Made by a program: the position numbers and the translations under genes
Notes under the pieces: model-generated
Seen by the model: the letters and a program-made list of their open reading frames with translations, nothing else
Database searches by the model: none
Told to the model about the DNA's origin: nothing
From: an uncultured Bacteroides sp.
GTDB lineage: Bacteria > Bacteroidota > Bacteroidia > Bacteroidales > Bacteroidaceae
Reading direction: 5' to 3'
Length of the DNA stretch: 28,667 nt
Assembly (NCBI GenBank): GCA_947071285.1
Contig: CAMTFK010000035.1
Location: 1-28,667, forward strand
In this document: positions 24,733 through 28,667 of the stretch, piece after piece
How positions within the stretch are numbered: position 1 is the first letter of the stretch
Layout of the letters: every line of letters begins with the position of its first letter

Positions 24733-25086
24733 TTACTTGTTAACTCTTTTTTCTTTAATTCTTGCTTTCTTACCGGTAAGAGCACGCAGGTAGTACAATT
24801 TAGCGCGACGAACCTTACCCACCTTGTTCACCTCGATGTTATCGATAGCCGGTGACTCAATCGGGAAAATACGTTCTACACCTACAGTACCGGACATCTT
24901 GCGTACAGTGAAACGCTTCTTTTCTCCGTGACCGGCAATCTTGATAACAACACCACGGTACAACTGTACACGTTCTTTGTTACCTTCGACAATACGATAT
25001 GCTACTGTAACAGTGTCACCTGCTTTGAAGCTCGGGTGTTGTTTACCGGTAGCAAATGCTTCTTCTGCAATTTTAATTAAATCCAT
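24733..25086 (-). CDS. rplS: 50S ribosomal protein L19
   Basis: This 117-residue protein has the normal L19 length. Recognisable family segments are the N-terminal His-Pro-Ser-Phe-Lys-Ala-Gly-Asp-Thr-Val, Gln-Leu-Tyr-Arg-Gly-Val-Val-Ile, Val-Gly-Val-Glu-Arg-Ile-Phe-Pro, and the basic Lys-Val-Arg-Arg-Ala-Lys-Leu-Tyr-Tyr-Leu-Arg. L19 lies at the 30S-50S subunit interface. It is a single gene with its own promoter and terminator here. Confidence 0.97.
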   Translation of the reverse strand: MDLIKIAEEAFATGKQHPSFKAGDTVTVAYRIVEGNKERVQLYRGVVIKIAGHGEKKRFTVRKMSGTVGVERIFPIESPAIDNIEVNKVGKVRRAKLYYLRALTGKKARIKEKRVNK

Positions 25087-25173
25087 TGTTATTATTCTTA
25101 AAATGTTTGATCGTTACAACGCAACATACCAGGCTTCTCTCTATGTCCTGACAGCGATTGCGCGAAAGCGGTG

Positions 25174-25205
25174 CAAAGTAACGAATTATTCGGCAGATAC
25201 ACAAA
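25174..25205 (-). promoter_or_regulatory. Probable rplS promoter
   Basis: On the minus strand TTTG (25202-25205) is followed by a -7-like TTACTTTG (25174-25181), whose TA is one base closer to TTTG than in the consensus TAnnTTTG. The predicted leader is about 80 nt. Confidence 0.45.
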
Positions 25206-25224
25206 CAATTCGCTCATTTTTTGC

Positions 25225-26169
25225 TTAGCGGCGGTCGCCTGAGGAACGGCTGGAACTACCGGAGCTACTGCTTCTTGTAGAAGAAGAACCACTGCTGCGA
25301 GTACTGCTTCCTGAGGAACTCCGCACACTGGAAGAGCTGTTCTCTTTGCGCTCCGTGCTCGGTTTGGTAGTGGTAGTGCTGCGACGGGAAGAACTGTTAT
25401 TGTTATTACGTGAACTACTACTGCTGCCGCGTGAACTGTTATTGCCGTTAGTGGTAGCATTCGTATTCGTACTTTCGCGGCGGGTGGTACCTGTAGTACC
25501 GGATCGGTTAGTGCTCGAACTACTGCGACGGGTGGTGTATACATCATCCCTTGCCGGCGCACGGTTGGAGCCTGGGCGTACGGTTACAGAGCCAAAATCT
25601 GAACGGCGGTGCGTAGTGTAGGACTTATGGTCGCGGATGCGGTAAGAGCCATTATAATAGGGATGTTTGTAGCGTCCGCGGTAATAGCTTGCATTATTAT
25701 AATGCGTGCGATAGTGTCCGCCCACATACGTGCGATAATGATAGGGACGGGGGAAGTAGAAATGGTTATGATTGGTATACGTGACGTAAACACGGAAGTA
25801 CCAACGGTTTCCACTGGTATAGATGGGCCGATAGAAGTATTCAGCCTGTATGAAGCGGCCATACTGTCCACTGTTCAGCACCCAGCGGAGATCGTCATTG
25901 CGCACATCCAGATAGTCGTAGTAGCGATTGAGCGCCCATTCTTCGCCGCGCAACACATCATCCATCAGATAGCGTACACCAGAGATGAAGTCATAATTGA
26001 TTTCATATACATCATTGTATTGCTCGGTGTTCAGGTTCAGCTCGTAAGCCATTTTATCAGTGAGGAAACGGGTTTCCTTACGTACTTTGCTATTACTCAT
26101 AGCGTCCGTGCCTGCGCTGCAAACAGCAGTACTCAAGGTGGCAAGCAGGATAAATAATATTCGTTTCAT
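25225..26169 (-). CDS. Secreted protein of unknown function with Ser/Arg/Asn-rich tail
   Basis: This 314-residue protein has a signal peptide (Val-Cys-Ser-Ala-Gly at about residue 19). Residues about 28-110 form a folded-looking region (Phe-Leu-Thr-Asp-Lys-Met-Ala-Tyr-Glu-Leu-Asn-Leu-Asn-Thr-Glu-Gln-Tyr) seen in conserved Bacteroides hypothetical proteins. Residues about 110-185 are rich in Tyr, His and Arg. Residues about 210-314 are low complexity, mainly Ser, Arg, Thr and Asn. The tail is strongly basic and should be disordered, which may help it bind nucleic acid, cell-wall polymer or metal; none of these is shown. The repetitive codons make long spurious frames on both strands. The gene stands alone with its own promoter-like element. 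Confidence 0.65.
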   Translation of the reverse strand: MKRILFILLATLSTAVCSAGTDAMSNSKVRKETRFLTDKMAYELNLNTEQYNDVYEINYDFISGVRYLMDDVLRGEEWALNRYYDYLDVRNDDLRWVLNSGQYGRFIQAEYFYRPIYTSGNRWYFRVYVTYTNHNHFYFPRPYHYRTYVGGHYRTHYNNASYYRGRYKHPYYNGSYRIRDHKSYTTHRRSDFGSVTVRPGSNRAPARDDVYTTRRSSSSTNRSGTTGTTRRESTNTNATTNGNNSSRGSSSSSRNNNNSSSRRSTTTTKPSTERKENSSSSVRSSSGSSTRSSGSSSTRSSSSGSSSRSSGDRR

Positions 26170-26217
26170 GATAGCGTCTTTTTACTTAGTTGATGAATAT
26201 CTATTCTTTGTTGGAAA

Positions 26218-26244
26218 CAAAAATAGGGGAAGATTATCCCCTAT
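26218..26244 (-). terminator. Terminator of the CvfB-like gene overlapping a promoter
   Basis: Perfect 8-bp arms ATAGGGGA/TCCCCTAT (26223-26230, 26237-26244) are followed on the minus strand by TTTTTG. The same bases (26218-26225) read TATTTTTG, a consensus -7 box that could start the next gene (25225-26169). A second small palindrome, TAGGGA-TT-TCCCTA, lies at 26270-26283. Confidence 0.65.
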
Positions 26245-26289
26245 CCGCTTGTTTCTCTCTATTCTTATATAGGGATTTCCCTAATCCGT

Positions 26290-27138
26290 TTAGGACTTCA
26301 GGGGCTTTGCCAACGTGATTCCATCTTCTTGCAAGAGGATGAGATGTCTTTTATAAAGATCACCCACCCCTTTCTTGAAGGTCTTCTTGCTGACCCCGAA
26401 GGTGGAGTAGATTTCATCTGCAGGGCTTTTATCATTCAGATAAATCCGTCCGCCGTTATCCTTTATATATTGCAGCAGGGTTTTGGAGAAGTCGTCCACT
26501 TTCTCGAATCCCGGTTTCTGAAGCACCAAGTCAATCTTACCATCCTCGCGCACTTGCTTGATGAAAGCTTTCAGCCTATCACCCGTACGGAGGGACTGGA
26601 ATATCTCACTATCGTAGAGCAAACCGCTATACTTATTCTCAATGATAGCCTTGAAACCTAAATCTGTCTTCTGCCAGATAAGGATACTCACTTCATCTCC
26701 CGCCTCATAGGGGGCTGTCTCTTTAGAAAGATAGCGGTCCACTTTGGCAGAAGCCACAATGCGGTAGCTTTCATCATCCAGATGGGCATAAATGACGTAC
26801 TTATTCCCCACTTGCATCTTCATCTTCTGTTCACGGAAGGGGACGAAGAGGTCTTTCATCAAGCCCCAGTTCAAGAATGCACCATACTCATTCACCCATG
26901 CTACTTCCAGACAAGCAAACTCGCCCACCTGCACCAACGGCGTCAGCGTAGTGGCAACCAAACGCTCCTCGCTATCCAGATAAATGAATACATTCAGTTC
27001 ATCTCCCGGCTGGCAACCTTCGGGCACATAGCGCAGAGGAAGCAGGATTTCTCCATCCTCACCGCCATCCAGATACATGCCGAACTCCACTTCTTTGACT
27101 ACCTTTAAGGTATTGAATCTTCCTAATTCGATGCTCAT
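26290..27138 (-). CDS. CvfB-like S1-domain RNA-binding protein
   Basis: This 282-residue protein, counted from the start at 27138, resembles the CvfB/YitL family: tandem S1-type OB folds (about 1-65, 70-135 and 145-210) and a C-terminal winged helix (about 220-278, Ser-Lys-Lys-Thr-Phe-Lys-Lys-Gly). Recognisable segments are Gly-Met-Tyr-Leu-Asp-Gly-Gly-Glu near the N-terminus and Tyr-Gly-Ala-Phe-Leu-Asn-Trp-Gly in the second S1 fold. CvfB in Staphylococcus influences virulence gene expression through RNA; the role in Bacteroides is not established. The open frame to 27252 runs into the promoter repeats upstream and is rejected as coding. Two tandem promoters precede the gene. Confidence 0.85.
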   Translation of the reverse strand: MSIELGRFNTLKVVKEVEFGMYLDGGEDGEILLPLRYVPEGCQPGDELNVFIYLDSEERLVATTLTPLVQVGEFACLEVAWVNEYGAFLNWGLMKDLFVPFREQKMKMQVGNKYVIYAHLDDESYRIVASAKVDRYLSKETAPYEAGDEVSILIWQKTDLGFKAIIENKYSGLLYDSEIFQSLRTGDRLKAFIKQVREDGKIDLVLQKPGFEKVDDFSKTLLQYIKDNGGRIYLNDKSPADEIYSTFGVSKKTFKKGVGDLYKRHLILLQEDGITLAKPLKS

Positions 27139-27156
27139 AACTTCTTTCGTTTGGGA

Positions 27157-27187
27157 CAAAGATAATGCAAACCGAAGGCAGTACAAA
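27157..27187 (-). promoter_or_regulatory. Promoter P1 of the CvfB-like gene
   Basis: On the minus strand TTTG (27184-27187), 19 nt, TATCTTTG (27157-27164): a perfect match to the Bacteroides primary sigma factor consensus. The predicted start at about 27150 gives a very short leader of about 12 nt. Confidence 0.75.
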
Positions 27188-27238
27188 ATAAGCTTGCTTA
27201 TTTTTAATGCTAAGGTGCAGCTTATCCTCGCTTTTGAG

Positions 27239-27269
27239 CAAAGATAATGCAAACCGAAGGCAGTACAAA
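27239..27269 (-). promoter_or_regulatory. Promoter P2 of the CvfB-like gene
   Basis: This is the same TTTG-N19-TATCTTTG arrangement, 82 bp upstream in the second repeat unit. Transcripts would carry a leader of about 94 nt that includes the P1 sequence and its palindrome. Confidence 0.7.
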
Positions 27270-27396
27270 ATAAGCTTGCCTATTTTTAACGTAGAGGTGC
27301 GGCTTATCCTCGCTTTTAAGCAAAGATTAGTATAAGGAATAACTTTTCAATCTAACCCATAACTTTTTTCTATGAACAAATCTCCTGGAAAACAGT

Positions 27397-27404
27397 TATT
27401 TTTG
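27397..27404 (+). promoter_or_regulatory. -7 box for mdh
   Basis: TATTTTTG matches TAnnTTTG, 54 nt before the mdh ATG. No -33 TTTG is visible at normal spacing. Confidence 0.5.
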
Positions 27405-27458
27405 TAGCGGGAAATCAAAAATAAGAAAATACTATTCACCTTTAAATAGATAAAAGTT

Positions 27459-28460
27459 ATGGAATTTCTAACAAACGAAAAGCTTACGATTGTAGGAGCA
27501 GCCGGAATGATCGGCTCAAACATGGCACAGACTGCCATCATGATGCATCTGACCCCCAACATCTGTCTGTACGACCCTTACGGCCCGGGACTGGAAGGTG
27601 TGGCCGAAGAAATGTTCCACTGCGGTTTTGAGGGATTGAACCTCACTTACACTTCTGACATCAAAGAAGCGTTGACCGGTGCCAAGTACATCGTATCTTC
27701 TGGCGGTGCAGCCCGCAAAGCCGGCATGACGCGTGAAGACCTGCTGAAAGGTAATGCTGCCATTGCCGAAGAATTCGGTAAGAACGTAAAGGCTTACTGT
27801 CCGGACGTGAAACATGTGGTAGTTATTTTCAACCCTGCCGACATCACCGGATTGATTACTTTGCTGTATGCCGGACTGAAACCTTCACAGGTGACCACAC
27901 TCGCCGCTCTCGACAGCACCCGCCTGCGCAGCGAACTTGCCAAACACTTCCATATTTCTCCTGATAAAGTAGAGAACTGCCGTACGTATGGTGGACATGG
28001 AGAACAGATGGCAGTTTATGCTTCTACCGCAAAAGTGGACGGCAAACCGTTGTTGGAAATCATCGGCACACCTGCCCTGACTGCCGAGCAATGGGCTGAA
28101 ATCCAGACCAAGGTAACCAAAGGTGGTGCGAACATCATCAACCTTCGCGGACGTTCTTCTTTCCAAAGTCCGGCTTATGTTTCTATTGAAATGATTGCTG
28201 CCGCTATGGGTGGTAAACCCTTCCGCTGGCCTGCCGGCACATATGTGCACAGCCATGGTTTCGACCACATCATGATGGCCATGGAAACGGAAATCAATAA
28301 AGACGGCGTGCACTACAAAGAACTGAAAGGTACTCCGGAAGAAGAGGCTAAACTGAAAGAAAGCTATGCCCACCTCTGCAAGTTGCGCGACGAAGTGATT
28401 GAAATGGGAGTGCTCCCTGCCATCAAAGACTGGAAGAGCATCAACCCGAACATTGACTAA
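27459..28460 (+). CDS. mdh: Malate dehydrogenase
   Basis: This NAD-dependent enzyme interconverts malate and oxaloacetate; in Bacteroides it serves the reductive branch to fumarate and succinate. The 333 residues contain the Rossmann motif Gly-Ala-Ala-Gly-Met-Ile-Gly (about 13-19), Asp39 after the second strand (NAD preference), Asn-Pro-Ala-Asp, the substrate-side Asp-Ser-Thr-Arg-Leu-Arg, and catalytic His180 in Gly-Gly-His-Gly-Glu-Gln-Met. Length is normal for the family. A strong terminator follows 44 bp after the stop. Confidence 0.93.
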   Translation: MEFLTNEKLTIVGAAGMIGSNMAQTAIMMHLTPNICLYDPYGPGLEGVAEEMFHCGFEGLNLTYTSDIKEALTGAKYIVSSGGAARKAGMTREDLLKGNAAIAEEFGKNVKAYCPDVKHVVVIFNPADITGLITLLYAGLKPSQVTTLAALDSTRLRSELAKHFHISPDKVENCRTYGGHGEQMAVYASTAKVDGKPLLEIIGTPALTAEQWAEIQTKVTKGGANIINLRGRSSFQSPAYVSIEMIAAAMGGKPFRWPAGTYVHSHGFDHIMMAMETEINKDGVHYKELKGTPEEEAKLKESYAHLCKLRDEVIEMGVLPAIKDWKSINPNID

Positions 28461-28504
28461 ATCCATATAAACGGGGTATCCCCCCACAACTCCTAACCAG
28501 AGAT

Positions 28505-28546
28505 TCCCTCTTGCGTCAGCAGAAACCGAATGCAAGAGGGATTTTT
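28505..28546 (+). terminator. Intrinsic terminator of mdh
   Basis: Perfect 10-bp arms TCCCTCTTGC/GCAAGAGGGA (28505-28514, 28532-28541) with a 17-nt loop are followed by TTTTTCTTTT. Confidence 0.9.
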
Positions 28547-28567
28547 CTTTTATTTTTTCTGGAATCC

Positions 28568-28599
28568 TTTGGCTGTATAAAAAAAACTATTTATCTTTG
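28568..28599 (+). promoter_or_regulatory. tRNA-Phe promoter
   Basis: TTTG (28568-28571), 20 nt, TATCTTTG (28592-28599): a full consensus match 17 bp before the mature tRNA 5' end. Confidence 0.8.
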
Positions 28600-28616
28600 C
28601 ACCCGCAAACGGAGAA

Positions 28617-28667
28617 GGTGCCATAGCTCAGTTGGTAGAGCAAAGGACTGAAAATCCTTGTGTCCCC
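28617..28667 (+). tRNA. tRNA-Phe (GAA), cut by the window end
   Basis: The acceptor 5' strand GGTGCCA, D-arm GCTC/GAGC and anticodon stem AAGGA/TCCTT are present. Anticodon GAA is at 28650-28652, the variable loop is GTGTC, and the T-stem begins at 28665. The 3' part lies beyond the window. Confidence 0.95.

Larger units (their letters stand above)
27157..27320 (-). repeat. Two tandem 82-bp repeats, each with a full promoter
   Basis: Units 27157-27238 and 27239-27320 agree at 75 of 82 positions. The first 41 positions are identical, and a fragment of a third copy begins at 27321. Each unit also has the palindrome AAATAAGC-TT-GCTTATTT (one mismatch in the second unit). Confidence 0.85.

Noticed and set aside
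25098..25562. Minus-strand frame of 154 residues rich in Val, Ala and Leu
   Set aside because: It is the frame-shifted shadow of the Ser/Arg-rich tail of the secreted protein and continues into the rplS leader.
27059..27268. Small ORF across the promoter repeats
   Set aside because: It exists only because the 82-bp units are open in that frame; the sequence is explained by the promoters and the CvfB-like start.

Overview
The window reads as a contig end from a human-gut-type Bacteroides (Bacteroidales). The evidence is AT-rich intergenic DNA, promoters of the TTTG-N19-21-TAnnTTTG type, a SusC/SusD pair, a hybrid two-component system, NVEALA peptides and 6-bladed-propeller lipoproteins. The relatives of B. 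intestinalis and B. cellulosilyticus are the best guess, but species cannot be settled from this sequence. Bases 1-48 are not genomic: they are an Illumina Nextera adapter with an i5 index and the Tn5 mosaic end.

Region 1 (98-5446, all minus strand) is a small-peptide and lipoprotein locus. In transcription order it holds an orphan 6-bladed-propeller lipoprotein, a two-pass membrane protein with a C-terminal winged-helix DNA-binding domain, a strong terminator, and two tandem modules. Each module is an NVEALA-type exported peptide followed by a paralogous propeller lipoprotein. Between the modules, on the plus strand, lies a promoter-hairpin-U-tract unit that looks like a small RNA of about 73 nt and also carries an 18-codon ORF. 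I regard this locus as the least described system in the window.

Region 2 (5447-6831) is a gene-poor stretch with a 28-nt inverted repeat and three helically phased ACGCAAA iterons. It leads to a DUF6266 gene whose 3' end is built of four degenerate 22-bp palindromic repeats.

Region 3 (6849-24665) is a polysaccharide utilisation locus (PUL). GH92 and GH88 genes run leftward. A hybrid two-component sensor/AraC regulator, SusC, SusD, an unusual lyase-SGNH esterase-GH5 fusion and a GH3 beta-glucosidase run rightward. Lyase plus GH88 implies uronic acid chemistry, GH92 implies alpha-mannose, SGNH implies O-acetyl, and GH5 plus GH3 implies a beta-glucan. This combination fits acetylated glucurono-mannosyl branches on a beta-glucan, as in xanthan or its oligosaccharides. 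That substrate is an inference.

Region 4 (24673-28667) is housekeeping: rplS, a secreted Ser/Arg-rich protein of unknown function, a CvfB-like S1 RNA-binding protein preceded by two tandem 82-bp promoter repeats, mdh, and a tRNA-Phe cut off by the window end.
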